Source: Streptomyces kanamyceticus (lineage in GTDB: Bacteria; Actinomycetota; Actinomycetes; Streptomycetales; Streptomycetaceae). From it: a stretch of 64,000 nt of DNA. Below the pieces are notes generated by a model that was given only the letters and a program-made list of their open reading frames with translations, made no database searches and had not been told where the DNA came from. The translations under genes were made by a program, and so were the position numbers. Positions within the stretch are counted from its first letter, which is position 1. Each line of letters starts with the position of its first letter. Positions 42,932-54,563 of this stretch are shown in pieces. The stretch lies in the NCBI RefSeq assembly GCF_008704495.1, contig NZ_CP023699.1, forward strand, positions 7,068,001-7,132,000, given 5' to 3'.

Positions 42932-43271
42932 GACTGTCTCCTTCACTGTGCAATGCGAAGACCGGGGAGCGGGACAGCTCTCCGGGGCCGCCGCGGGAGG
43001 CGAGCGGCCGACCTCATGATGTCCGCGCCGAATGGTGAATTCTTCAGCCGCTCACCTGGTTTCTGGGACCCCGTTCCGGTGGGAGTCGCGGCCGGATCTC
43101 CTACTCAGGTGGGAGGCGGGGGGCTCAACCCCTGGGTGGGGAATGGAACATGGCGTACGCGAGTGGTCGAACCGCCTACCAGTACCGATAATTCCTTTGC
43201 TACGGTGCGGTTCTGAATTCCCCGCAAGTGTGCGTGCGAGTACTGTCCGTCCTGAGATAGCAGGTGGAACG
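42932..43271. promoter_or_regulatory. Divergent control region of the cluster
   Basis: 340 bp between the precursor and glycosyltransferase B, noticeably more AT-rich near 43180-43260. It should hold both divergent promoters; TGCTACGGT (about 43198-43206) is a possible extended -10 for the rightward operon. At 43237-43246 it contains CGAGTACTGT, whose exact complement occurs at 62490-62499 next to the regulator. No gene seen here. Confidence 0.5.
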
Positions 43272-44566
43272 ATGTCCCATATCGCCTTCTTCAACATTCC
43301 AGGGGCCGGTCATGTCAATCCGACCGTGGGAATCGTCGAGGAACTCGTGGCGCGAGGGCACCGCGTCAGCTATGCCGTGACGGCGAGCCAGGGCGCCGAG
43401 GTCGCGAAGGCGGGCGCCACGCTGGTGCCGTACGAGACGACGATGAAGCGCTTCCGGGCCACCATGACCAAGCTGGAGGACAACGACCGCTTCACGACGG
43501 GCGACTTCGTCCAGGTGCTGCGCGGTCTGCTGCGGGAGACCGAGGCGCTGCATCCGGCCCTCGACCGCGCCTTCGCCGACGACCGTCCCGACCTCCTGGT
43601 CTACGACGGCCTGTCCGGCTGGACCGGGCGGCTGCTCGCGGAGAGCTGGGGCATCCCCTCGCTGCGCAGCATCCCGACGCTCGCGACGAACGAGCACTGG
43701 TCCCTGGCGAGCGACGGCGAGTACGCGTCGTTCGACGGCGAGCACGCCGGGCTCAACGAGGTGTACCGCGACATCGGCCTGATGCTGGAGCACCTCGGCG
43801 CGGGCATCTCCTCGCAGGACTTCTTCGCCTCCAACGACCGTGGGCCCGCGCTGGTGTACATACCCAAGGAGTTCCAGTACCGGGCCGAGACGTTCGCCGA
43901 CGACTTCCACTTCGTGGGGCCCGGCTGGAACGAGCGGAAGCTCGACGGTGACTGGCAGCGGCGGCGTGGAGACGGTGAACGGCCCCTGGTCATGGTGTCG
44001 TTGGGGACGATCCACAACGACGACGTGGCGTTCTTCCAGGGCTGTGTGGACGCGTTCGCGGACGCGGAGTGGGACGTGGTGATGGCGGTGGGCGGTCAGG
44101 TGGACGTGGACCGTCTGGTGGGGGTGCCTTCGCATGTGGAGGTGCGGCGGCATGTGCCGCTGCTGCGGGTGCTGCGTGAGGCGGATCTGTTCGTGACGCA
44201 TGCGGGGATGGGGAGCGTGATGGAGGCGCTTTCGTTCGGTGTGCCGATGGTGGCGGTGCCGCAGATGGCGGAGCAGCGGGCGAATGCCGACCGGGTGGTG
44301 GAGTTGGGTGCGGGGGTGCTGTTGCATCGGAACGAGGTGTCGGCCGATTCGCTGCGGGCCGCGGCGGAGTCGGTGATGGGTGATGCGGGGTTCGCGGAGC
44401 GGGCCGGGGTCATGCGGGGGCACATCGAGCGCTCGGGCGGCGCGGGCGAGGCGGCCGATGTGATCGAGTCGCTGCTCGGCGCGGAGCGCGGGTCTCGTGA
44501 AGCGGCTGCTCCCGAGGCCGCGCAGGCCGGAGCCGGAGCTGAGACCGTGCGGGCCGGAGTCGGGCG

Positions 44567-44570
<4 letters not shown>
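43272..44570 (+). CDS. GT1 (MGT-type) glycosyltransferase B
   Basis: 432 aa; true start is the ATG at 43272 (MSHIAFFNIPGAGHVNPTVG), not earlier GTG codons. Acceptor-binding N-domain has PTLATNEHWSLASDGEYASF; donor domain has MVSLGTIHNDDVAFFQGCVD and [20 protein letters not shown] then [11 protein letters not shown]. It resembles OleD/YjiC-type glycosyltransferases that glucosylate hydroxyls. First gene of the rightward operon. From 44036 on, its DNA is almost identical to glycosyltransferase C, with a different codon style from the rest of the gene. Confidence 0.9.
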
Positions 44571-46497
<1,927 letters not shown>

Positions 46498-46501
<4 letters not shown>

Positions 46502-47793
46502 CCGCCCCCGCCCCGATCGACCACCCCGCCTTCTTCGCCGACCAGCACGGCTACTACGAGGGAGTACGCGGAGGCGGCCCCGGGCCCCAGCTGGTGCGCA
46601 ACCCGCACGGGCTCGAGTACTGGCTGGTCACCCGGTATGCCGATGCCAAGACCGTGCTGCTCGACGCGCGGTTCTCCAAGGAGCCCCGGCTCGCGGCGCG
46701 TGCCCTGAGCGAGGCGGGCTATCCGGACCAGGGGCCCGGTAGCTTCTTCCTGCCCCTGGTCAACAGCGATCCGCCGGACCACACCCGGCTCCGCGCGCTC
46801 GTCTCCGGTGCGTTCACGCCGCGCCGCGTCGCCGAACTGGAACCCCGCGTCGAGGAGATCACCCATCAGCTCCTCGACGAGATCGACCAACTCCCCGTAC
46901 ACGGCAAGGAGTCCGAGCCCGTCGACCTCATGGCGACCCTCGCCTTCCCCCTCCCCGTCCTCGTGATCAGCGAACTCGTCGGTGTGCCGCACCGCAGCAG
47001 GGCCGCCCTGATCGGCTGGGCCACGCGGATGCTCACCGTTTCGGGGGCGGCGGGCGGCGGTCCCGGGGAGCGGACCCGGCGGCTCGGCCGCTGGTTCGCC
47101 TCGCTGGTCGCCGCGCGGCGGCCCGGCGTACGCATGGACGTACCGCCGGAGGAGCAGCCCGATCTGCTGAGCGCGCTGATCGCGGCGCACCACCAGGAGG
47201 AGCGGCTCTCCGACGAGGAACTCGTCAGCCTGCTCGTGCTGTTGCTGGTGGCCGGGCACGAGACGACCACCGGCATGCTCGGCAACGCGGTCGACGCCCT
47301 GCTGCGCCACCCCGGCCAGCTCGCCCGGCTGCGCGCCGAGCCGGGGCTGCTGCCGGGCGCCGTCGAGGAACTCCTGCGCTACGAGACCTCGTTGGCGCGT
47401 ACGACACTGCGCGTGGCCCGCGAGGACGTCGAGGTGGCGGGCGCCGTCATCCCGGCCGGTGCCATCGTCAGCGTGTCGCTGGCCGCCGCCAACCGCGACC
47501 CGGCCGTCTGCCCGGATCCTGGGCGGCTCGACGTCACGAGGGAGCGAGCACCGCACTTGTCGTTCGGCCACGGCATCCACTTCTGTCTGGGCGCCCCGCT
47601 GGCCAGGCTCCAGGTGCGTACGGCGCTGGGCGCGCTGCTCGACCGGTACCCCGGCCTCGCCCTGGCCGAGCGGGACCAGCCGCAGCACTGGCGGCCCGTC
47701 GGCGACATGCGGGGGCTGCTCACGCTGCCGGTGCGCCTCACCTCCGGAGCGTACGCGCGCCGCTCCGCCTGGTCGCCGAGTGGAACCCGATGA
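46498..47793 (+). CDS. Cytochrome P450 (first of two in cluster)
   Basis: 431 aa, ATG overlapping glycosyltransferase C (ATGA). I-helix [17 protein letters not shown] with the acid-Thr pair, K-helix ExxR in [15 protein letters not shown], and heme loop [18 protein letters not shown] with the Cys ligand. A soluble class I bacterial P450 (CYP105/107-like). In this setting it likely hydroxylates the peptide to give a glycosylation site, being wedged between glycosyltransferases C and D. Needs ferredoxin and reductase from elsewhere. Confidence 0.92.
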
Positions 47794-47831
47794 GCGCCTT
47801 CCACGCCCCGCGGTACTGAACGGAGCACGTC

Positions 47832-49082
47832 ATGGCACACATCGGCTTCTTCAACGTCCCCGGCTTCGGGCACGTCAACGTCACGCAGGGCCTGGTGGCC
47901 GAACTCGTCGCCCGTGGCCACCGGGTGAGCTACGCCGTGCCCGCCGCGTACGGGGCGGAGATCGAGCGCGCGGGCGCCCGCCTGCTGCCGTACGACACCA
48001 CGCTCAGCGACCCCCGGGCCATGCTCGCCGCGACCGCGGACCCGGACCGGCTCACCACCGTCGACTACGTCCACAACCTGCGCGGGCTGACCCGCGAGAC
48101 CCGCGCGATCGTGCCCCGGCTGCTCGACGCGTTCCGCGCGGACCCGCCCGATCTGATGCTCTACGACGGGGTGCTCGGCTGGGCGGGACGGGTCGTCGCC
48201 GACGCGCTCGGCGTGCCCGCGATCCGCTGCGTGCCGACGCTCGCCGTCAACGAGCACTGGTCGCTGGCCTCGGCGGGATACGCCGCGTTCGACCCGGCGG
48301 ACCCCGAACTCGCCGCCGTCTTCAGGGAGATGGGCACGCTGTTCGAGGAGCTCGACGCGGTGGGCGCGGCGCAGGACTTCTTCGGGGGAGGGAACGGGCC
48401 GCGCACCACCACGCTGGTGTTCGTGCCGCGCGCCCTCCAGCCCGCGGGCGACACCTTCGACGCGAGCCACCACTTCGTCGGCCCCTGCGCCGCGCCCCGC
48501 ACCCTCGACGGCGACTGGACACCGCCCGGCGACGGGCGCCCCGTCGTCCTGGTGTCGCTCGGCACCGTGCAGAGGGGCAGGCCCGGCTTCTTCCGTGCCT
48601 GCGTGGAGGCGCTGCGCGACACCGACTGGCATGTCGTCATGGCCGTAGGCGAGCAGGACCCGGCCGGGCTCGGCCCGCTCCCGGCGCACATCGAGGCGCA
48701 CGCCCACCTGCCCCAGCAGGCGGTCCTGCGGCACGCCGACGCGTTCGTCACGCACGCCGGAATGGGCAGCGTCCTGGAGGCGCTGAGCAGCGCCGTCCCC
48801 ATGGTCACCGTGCCGCAGATGGGGGAGCAGCGGGCCAACGCGGACCGGCTCGCGGAGCTGGGCATCGGCGTCCCGCTGCACCGTGACGCGCTCGAACCCG
48901 CCGTACTGCGCGACGCGGTCGCCCGGCTGCTCGGCGACCCGGTGGCGCAGGAGCGCGCCCGCGCCATGCGCGGGCAGATCCGCGCCGCCGGGGGGCCGGT
49001 ACGGGCGGCGGACCTCGTGGAACGCCACCTGCCCGTCGCGCACACCGCGCCCGGCCGTACGGAAACGGAAGGAGCATCGTGA
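47832..49082 (+). CDS. GT1 (MGT-type) glycosyltransferase D
   Basis: 416 aa, ATG after CGGAG. MAHIGFFNVPGFGHVNVTQG, CVPTLAVNEHWSLASAGYAA, LVSLGTVQRGRPGFFRACVE and [20 protein letters not shown] show the same subfamily as B and C, but the DNA is clearly diverged. It presumably adds another sugar to the same scaffold. Stop overlaps the RmlA start (GTGA). Confidence 0.9.
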   Translation: MAHIGFFNVPGFGHVNVTQGLVAELVARGHRVSYAVPAAYGAEIERAGARLLPYDTTLSDPRAMLAATADPDRLTTVDYVHNLRGLTRETRAIVPRLLDAFRADPPDLMLYDGVLGWAGRVVADALGVPAIRCVPTLAVNEHWSLASAGYAAFDPADPELAAVFREMGTLFEELDAVGAAQDFFGGGNGPRTTTLVFVPRALQPAGDTFDASHHFVGPCAAPRTLDGDWTPPGDGRPVVLVSLGTVQRGRPGFFRACVEALRDTDWHVVMAVGEQDPAGLGPLPAHIEAHAHLPQQAVLRHADAFVTHAGMGSVLEALSSAVPMVTVPQMGEQRANADRLAELGIGVPLHRDALEPAVLRDAVARLLGDPVAQERARAMRGQIRAAGGPVRAADLVERHLPVAHTAPGRTETEGAS

Positions 49083-50146
49083 AAGCGCTCGTCCTGGCGG
49101 GAGGCGCGGGAACGCGGCTGCGGCCCATCACCCACACCTCCGCCAAACAGCTGGTGCCCATCGCCAACAAACCCGTGCTCCACTACGGCCTCGAAGCCAT
49201 CGCGGACGCCGGGATCAAGGAGGTCGGCATCGTCGTCGGCGACACCGCCGCGGAGATCGAACGGGCCGTCGGCGACGGCTCCGCCTTCGGCCTCGACGTG
49301 ACGTACCTGCCGCAGGAGAGCCCGCTCGGCCTCGCGCACGCGGTGCTGATCGCCAGGGACTTCCTCGGCGACGACGACTTCCTGATGTACCTCGGGGACA
49401 ACTTCATCCTCGGTGGCATCACCTCGCTCGTGGACGGCTTCCGCGCCGAGCGGCCCGACGCGCAGATCCTGCTGACCCGGGTGGCCGACCCCAGCGCGTA
49501 CGGCGTCGTGACGCTCTCGGAGACGGGCCGGGTCACCGGCCTGGAGGAGAAGCCGGAGCGGCCCAGGAGCGATCTCGCCGTCGTCGGCGTCTATCTCTTC
49601 ACGCCTCTCATCCACCGCGCCGTACGCGCCATCGCGCCCTCAGCGCGCGGCGAGCTGGAGATCACCGACGCCATCCAGTGGCTGATCGACGAGGGCAGGG
49701 ACGTCCGCCCCGCGATGATCAGCGGCTACTGGAAGGACACCGGGAGCGCCGCGGACATGCTGGAGGCCAACCGGCAGGTCCTCGAACAACTTCAGCCGTG
49801 CGTCGAGGGCGTGGTGAGCGCCGACAGCGAACTCATCGGCCGGGTACGGATCGGTCCCGGCGCCGAGGTGCGCGGCTCGCGCATCGTCGGGCCCGCCCTG
49901 ATCGGCGCGGGGACGTCCGTCGTCAACTCCTATGTGGGGCCCTCGACCTCCATCGCGGAGAACTGCCGCATCGAGGACAGCGAGATCGAGTTCTCCATCG
50001 TCCTCGGCCACTCCTCGATCACCGGGGTGCGCCGCATCGACGCCTCGCTCATCGGCTGCCACGTCGAAGTCGCGCCCGCCCCACGCCGCCCCGCAGCCCA
50101 CCGCTTCATGCTGGGCGATCACAGCAAGGTGCACATCACGTCATGA
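49079..50146 (+). CDS. rmlA: Glucose-1-phosphate thymidylyltransferase (long RmlA/StrD type)
   Basis: 355 aa. Nucleotidyltransferase signature MKALVLAGGAGTRLRPITHT with SAKQLVPIANKPVLHYGLEA, catalytic-site GDNFILGG and GLEEKPERPRSDLAVVGVYL, sugar-binding GYWKDTGSAADMLEANRQVL. The last 100 residues are a left-handed beta-helix (SRIVGPALIGAGTSVVNSYV), as in antibiotic-cluster enzymes such as StrD. It makes TDP-glucose from dTTP and glucose 1-phosphate, feeding RmlB. Confidence 0.92.
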   Translation: MKALVLAGGAGTRLRPITHTSAKQLVPIANKPVLHYGLEAIADAGIKEVGIVVGDTAAEIERAVGDGSAFGLDVTYLPQESPLGLAHAVLIARDFLGDDDFLMYLGDNFILGGITSLVDGFRAERPDAQILLTRVADPSAYGVVTLSETGRVTGLEEKPERPRSDLAVVGVYLFTPLIHRAVRAIAPSARGELEITDAIQWLIDEGRDVRPAMISGYWKDTGSAADMLEANRQVLEQLQPCVEGVVSADSELIGRVRIGPGAEVRGSRIVGPALIGAGTSVVNSYVGPSTSIAENCRIEDSEIEFSIVLGHSSITGVRRIDASLIGCHVEVAPAPRRPAAHRFMLGDHSKVHITS

Positions 50147-51141
50147 CCGTTCGCTACCTCGTCACCGGCGCCGCCGGATTCATCGGCTCGCACTTCGTCC
50201 ACGACCTGCTCGGCCCGGGATCGCCCGCCGACACCGAGGTGACCGTCCTCGACGCGCTGACCTACGCGGGCGACCGGGCCCGCATCGGCGCGTTCGACGA
50301 CGACCCCCGGCTGCGGTTCGTGCACGGCGACATCACCGACGCCGCGCTCGTGGCCCGCCTGATCGGGCCCGGCACGGTGATCGTCAACTTCGCCGCGGAG
50401 ACCCACGTCGACCGGTCGATCGCCGACTCCGGGGCGTTCGTGCGCTCCAACGTCCTGGGCACCCACACCCTCCTGGAGGCGGCGCGCGCCGCGGGGGCGG
50501 GCACCTTCCTGCACGTGTCCACCGACGAGGTGTACGGCTCGATCGACCAGGGCGCCTGGACCGAGCAGTCGCCGCCCGACCCGAACTCGCCGTACGCCGC
50601 GTCCAAGGCGTCCGCGGACCTGCTGGCCCTCTCCTACGCCCGCACCCACGGCCTCGACGTCCGCATCACCCGGTGCAGCAACAACTACGGCTCGCGCCAG
50701 CACCCGGAGAAGCTCATCCCGCACTTCGTGACGACGCTGCTCGACGGCGGGTCCGTGCCGCTGTACGGGGACGGCGGGAACATCCGCGACTGGCTGCACG
50801 TCAGCGACCACTGCCGGGCGATCCGCCTGGTCATCGAGCGCGGCGCGCCCGGCGAGGTCTACAACGTCGGCGGCGGCACCCAGCTCACCAACCGCGCGCT
50901 CACCGGCATGCTCCTCGACGCGTGCGGCGCCGACTGGAGCGCGGTGCGCCGCGTCGAGGACCGCAAGGCCCACGACCGCCGCTACTGCGTGGACGACGGC
51001 AAGCTCCGCGGCCTCGGCTACCGCCCCCGCGTCCCCTTCGCGCGGGGCCTCGCGGAGACCATCGACTGGTACCGGGCGCGGCACCGAGGAACGGGCACCG
51101 GGCGTACGGCCGACGCCCTGGACCCGGCGGGCGCACGATGA
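50143..51141 (+). CDS. rmlB: dTDP-glucose 4,6-dehydratase
   Basis: 332 aa, ATG overlapping RmlA (ATGA). NAD motif VTGAAGFIGSH, active-site Thr/Asp/Glu in HVSTDEVYGSI, YxxxK in NSPYAASKASADLL, and TRCSNNYGSRQHPEKLIPHF, all standard RmlB. It yields TDP-4-keto-6-deoxyglucose, the substrate of the 2,3-dehydratase at 38196-39614 on the other arm. Confidence 0.95.
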   Translation: MTVRYLVTGAAGFIGSHFVHDLLGPGSPADTEVTVLDALTYAGDRARIGAFDDDPRLRFVHGDITDAALVARLIGPGTVIVNFAAETHVDRSIADSGAFVRSNVLGTHTLLEAARAAGAGTFLHVSTDEVYGSIDQGAWTEQSPPDPNSPYAASKASADLLALSYARTHGLDVRITRCSNNYGSRQHPEKLIPHFVTTLLDGGSVPLYGDGGNIRDWLHVSDHCRAIRLVIERGAPGEVYNVGGGTQLTNRALTGMLLDACGADWSAVRRVEDRKAHDRRYCVDDGKLRGLGYRPRVPFARGLAETIDWYRARHRGTGTGRTADALDPAGAR

Positions 51142-51231
51142 CCGACGGCCGCTGCCCGCGGCGGTCCGGCCAGCGGACGGGCACCCCGCCCCACGATCCA
51201 GGGGCCGACCGGCCCAGAGAGGAGCGCGTCC

Positions 51232-52491
51232 ATGCGTGTCCTGTTCGTCGTCTTCCCCGCCACCACGCACACCTTCCCCGTCATCCCGCTCGCCTGGGCG
51301 CTGCGGAACGCGGGCCACGAGGTGCGCGTCGTCACCCACCCCGACATGACGCGCCCCGTCACGGAGGCCGGACTCGCCGCGGTGCCGCTCGGCCGGGGCG
51401 ACGAGCTCGACCAGCTCGTGGCGTACAGCGCTGACCCCGCCCTCCTCGGCGGCCTCACGGGGGACCTCGCCGCCGACCCGCAGGACTGCCCGGACTGGGG
51501 CGAGAAGTGGTTCGGGCTGACCCGCCTCTTCGCCCGGCTCCGCCCGCTCCTCGAAGACCTCGCGGGGACGGCGGTGCGCTGGCGGCCCGACCTCGTCCTG
51601 TGGGACCCGTTCTGTCTGCCCGCCGCCGTCGCGGCCAGGATCAGCGGCGCCGCGCACGCCCGGCTCCTGTGGGGACAGGACACCGTCGCCTGGCTCCGCG
51701 GGCGCTCGGTGCGCTACCGCGCGGAGCACGCGGGCACCGCATGGCCCGAGCCGCTCGAAGAGGTCATGCAGCAGCTTCTCGAGCCGTACGGCCTGCCGTA
51801 CGAGGAGGAGTTGCTCCTCGGCCAGTGGACCATCGACCCGATGCCGCCGGGACTGCGCCCCTCCGTCCCCGCCGACCTGCGCTACGAGAGCATGCGCTGG
51901 ATCCCGTACGACGGCGGCGCGGTGGTGCCCGACTGGCTGCACGCGCGCCCCTCGCGGCCGCGGGTCTGCCTGACGCTCGGGGACGGTGGCGGGGGCCGAC
52001 GGCTGTTCCGGGGGAGCGGCGTGCCGGTCTCCGACGTCCTCGCCGCCACCGAGGGCCTCGGTGTCGAACTGGTCGCCGCGCTCACCCCCGACCAGACGGC
52101 GGGCGTGGCGGTCCCCGACCACGTACGGGTCGTCGACAGCCTGCCGCTCAGCCAGCTCCTGCCGGAGTGCGCGGCCGTCGTCCACCACGGCGGCTCGGGC
52201 ACGTTCTCCGCCGCCGCCGCGCTCGGCGTGCCCCAGCTGATCGTGCCGACGTCGTACTGGGGCGAGCGCGCCGTCGCCCGCTACACCACCGAGCGGTACG
52301 CCGGACTCACCCTGGAACCGGCCGAGTTCAGCCCGGACGCGCTGCGCGAGGCGCTGGGCAGGCTCGTGTCGGAGCCCCTGTTCCACAACGGCGCGGCCGT
52401 GCTGCGCCAGGAACTCGCGGCGCTGCCGGGACCGGCCGATCTCGTGCCCGTCCTGGCCGACCTGACCCGTCGGCACGCGCGGACCTCCTGA
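51232..52491 (+). CDS. EryCIII/DesVII-like glycosyltransferase E
   Basis: 419 aa, ATG after GAGAGGAG. Differs from A-D: MRVLFVVFPATTHTFPVIPL opening, LRYESMRWIPYDGGAVVPDW (the EryCIII-like central motif), and donor site CAAVVHHGGSGTFSAAAALG then VPTSYWGERAVARYT. This subfamily typically transfers TDP-deoxysugars in macrolide and anthracycline clusters, sometimes with a P450-like helper. It directly follows RmlA/RmlB, so it is the best candidate to attach the cluster's deoxysugar. No separate helper protein was seen. Confidence 0.88.
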   Translation: MRVLFVVFPATTHTFPVIPLAWALRNAGHEVRVVTHPDMTRPVTEAGLAAVPLGRGDELDQLVAYSADPALLGGLTGDLAADPQDCPDWGEKWFGLTRLFARLRPLLEDLAGTAVRWRPDLVLWDPFCLPAAVAARISGAAHARLLWGQDTVAWLRGRSVRYRAEHAGTAWPEPLEEVMQQLLEPYGLPYEEELLLGQWTIDPMPPGLRPSVPADLRYESMRWIPYDGGAVVPDWLHARPSRPRVCLTLGDGGGGRRLFRGSGVPVSDVLAATEGLGVELVAALTPDQTAGVAVPDHVRVVDSLPLSQLLPECAAVVHHGGSGTFSAAAALGVPQLIVPTSYWGERAVARYTTERYAGLTLEPAEFSPDALREALGRLVSEPLFHNGAAVLRQELAALPGPADLVPVLADLTRRHARTS

Positions 52492-52640
52492 CCTCAGAGG
52501 AGACCGGAACCCCCACTCAGGTCGGAGCCGGGGCCGGAACTCCGTCCGGCGGGCGGACCCGAGAAAGCAGTCCAGGGACGGACGACCGCGGCACCGCCCG
52601 CTGGCACGATCACGATCACTGAGAAGAGGAGCGAGCCACC

Positions 52641-54563
52641 ATGCACAGCGATGTCGCGGCCTTGTGCCCCCGGATGAGGGCCGGAGTGTTCTTCACCCCG
52701 ACCCCCGAGGGCGACGGTGTCCTGCTGACCAACGGCAGCGACGTCGTCACCTTCCAAGGGGCCTCCACCTACACCTGGCTGGAGAAGCTCTCCCCCCATC
52801 TGAACGGCGGCCACAGCGTCGGCGACCTCACATCGGGACTGCCGCCCGCCAAGCGCCAGATGGTCGAGCGGCTCGTCGGCGCGCTGCACGAGGCCGGACT
52901 CGTCCGCGACGTGGGCGCGGACGAGCCGCACACGCTCTCCGAGGAGGCCGTGTCGGCGTACGCCTCGCAGATCGCGTTCATCGAGGCGTTCCGCACCTCG
53001 CCCGCCCGCCGCTTCCAGCGCTACCGCGAGAGCAGGGTGTGCGTGGTCGGCGCGGGCACGGTGTTCACCGCGCTCGTCGAGGCGGTCCTGCTCTCGGGCG
53101 CGGCCCGGGTGACGGCACGGCCCGTGACGGACGAACCCGGGGACCGAGCCAGGCTCGAAGCGCTCGCCGCCTCGGCGGGGGACCGCGACCCGGGTCAGCG
53201 CCTCACGACCGAGCCCCTAGACGGCACGGACCGCACCGGGCTCGCCCGCGCCGCCGCGGCCGCCGACGTCCTGCTCGCCGTGACGGACTCCGCGCGACCG
53301 GCCCTGCTCGCGGCACTCGATGAGGCGTGCGGGGCCGCCGGGACGATGCTGATCACGGCCACGGTCGTCGGCGACGAGGCGTGGATCGGCCCGGTGTGCG
53401 CACCGGAGCGGGTGGCGGGAGCGGCGCGCTGGGAGAGCCTGTGGCGACGGGTGGGCACTGGTGACGCCCCCGCCCCCGAGGGCCGCTTCCTCACCGGGCC
53501 CGTGCCCGGCATCATCGCCAACCACCTGGCGTTCCGTGCCTTCGAGTACGTCACGGGGGTCGCCGACGACGCGGCGGACACCACGGTCTCGGGCCGGGTC
53601 GTCCACCTCGACCTGGAGACCCTGCAGACGGTCACGCATGCTTTGTCCCCGCATCCCGCTGCCGTGGCGTCAGCTTCTAATTCCACAACTCCCGTGTCGG
53701 ATAAGGCAGTTGACGCGGAAGAGCTCGCCGAACGGGTCGTCGCCGTGACCGACGCCCGGCTCGGTGTGCTCGCGCCGGTGACCGAGGAGCACCTCGACCA
53801 GTTCCCGCTGCGCGTCGTACGGCTCGCCGTCGAGGATCCGGGACGTCCGGGCGAGCCCTTCGACGTCTGGGGCGCGGGCACGGACTTCGACGCGGCCAGG
53901 GACGCCGCCCTGCGGCACGGCCTCGCGTCGTACGCGGCGCGGGCCACCGCACCCGGGGACGCGCGAGGCGTCGCCCTCGCCGACGGAACGGCCCGGCCGG
54001 TGCCGGTCCCGGGCGAGTCGGCCGCCGTCGGCGTCGCCGCCGGGGTCACCTGGGCCGACGCCGTGGAACAGGGCCTGCTCGACCACGTCCAGCACGGCCT
54101 CCCGGTCGGCGCCGTGCCGGATTCGGCGCGCCCGCTGGACCTCGCGGACCTTCAACTCACCGAAACCGCACAGCGGTTCCACGGACTGCTCGCCGCGACC
54201 GGCGGCGAACTGCGCGCGTACGCGGTGGACGCGCTCGACGGCGCGTTCGTCCGCACGGTCGCCCTGGACGCCGAACTCGTCGCCCACGGCGCGGGGTTCA
54301 CCGCCGACGAAGCCGTCGAGTCGGCGCTCGGACAGCTGCTCCTGAGCCACCAGGCGGCCGCCGCGGACCAGCCCCAGTACGCCCCGTCGCCCGCGGTGCG
54401 CCTGCGGACCGGCGCCCGTGAACCGGGCGAAGGGCGCTACGGACCCCTGGTCGAAGCCCTGCGCGCGCGGGGCAAGGAGCCGGTGGCCGTCCCGCTGGAC
54501 GGCGCCGCCGCCGTCACCGGCGTACTCCCGCACCTGCTCAAGGTGGTGCTGCTCGATGGCTGA
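52641..54563 (+). CDS. RRE-containing E1/ThiF-like cyclodehydratase partner (ocin-ThiF type)
   Basis: 640 aa, ATG with GAGGAG about 8 nt upstream. Residues 1-95 (CPRMRAGVFFTPTPEGDGVL ... RLVGALHEAGLVRD) look like a PqqD-type RiPP recognition element that binds the leader. Residues about 130-330 are ThiF-like with VCVVGAGTVFTALVEAVLLS. The C-terminal half (370-640) has paired repeats seen in thiopeptide and goadsporin partners. It hands the peptide to YcaO. Residues about 350-365 (SASNSTTPVSDKA) use AT-rich, atypical codons for this genome. It overlaps YcaO by 8 nt. Confidence 0.85.
   Translation: MHSDVAALCPRMRAGVFFTPTPEGDGVLLTNGSDVVTFQGASTYTWLEKLSPHLNGGHSVGDLTSGLPPAKRQMVERLVGALHEAGLVRDVGADEPHTLSEEAVSAYASQIAFIEAFRTSPARRFQRYRESRVCVVGAGTVFTALVEAVLLSGAARVTARPVTDEPGDRARLEALAASAGDRDPGQRLTTEPLDGTDRTGLARAAAAADVLLAVTDSARPALLAALDEACGAAGTMLITATVVGDEAWIGPVCAPERVAGAARWESLWRRVGTGDAPAPEGRFLTGPVPGIIANHLAFRAFEYVTGVADDAADTTVSGRVVHLDLETLQTVTHALSPHPAAVASASNSTTPVSDKAVDAEELAERVVAVTDARLGVLAPVTEEHLDQFPLRVVRLAVEDPGRPGEPFDVWGAGTDFDAARDAALRHGLASYAARATAPGDARGVALADGTARPVPVPGESAAVGVAAGVTWADAVEQGLLDHVQHGLPVGAVPDSARPLDLADLQLTETAQRFHGLLAATGGELRAYAVDALDGAFVRTVALDAELVAHGAGFTADEAVESALGQLLLSHQAAAADQPQYAPSPAVRLRTGAREPGEGRYGPLVEALRARGKEPVAVPLDGAAAVTGVLPHLLKVVLLDG

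Noticed and set aside
43032..43271. Longer N-terminus for glycosyltransferase B
   Set aside because: The family begins at MSHIAFFNIPG (43272); upstream residues are random-looking and cover the promoter region.
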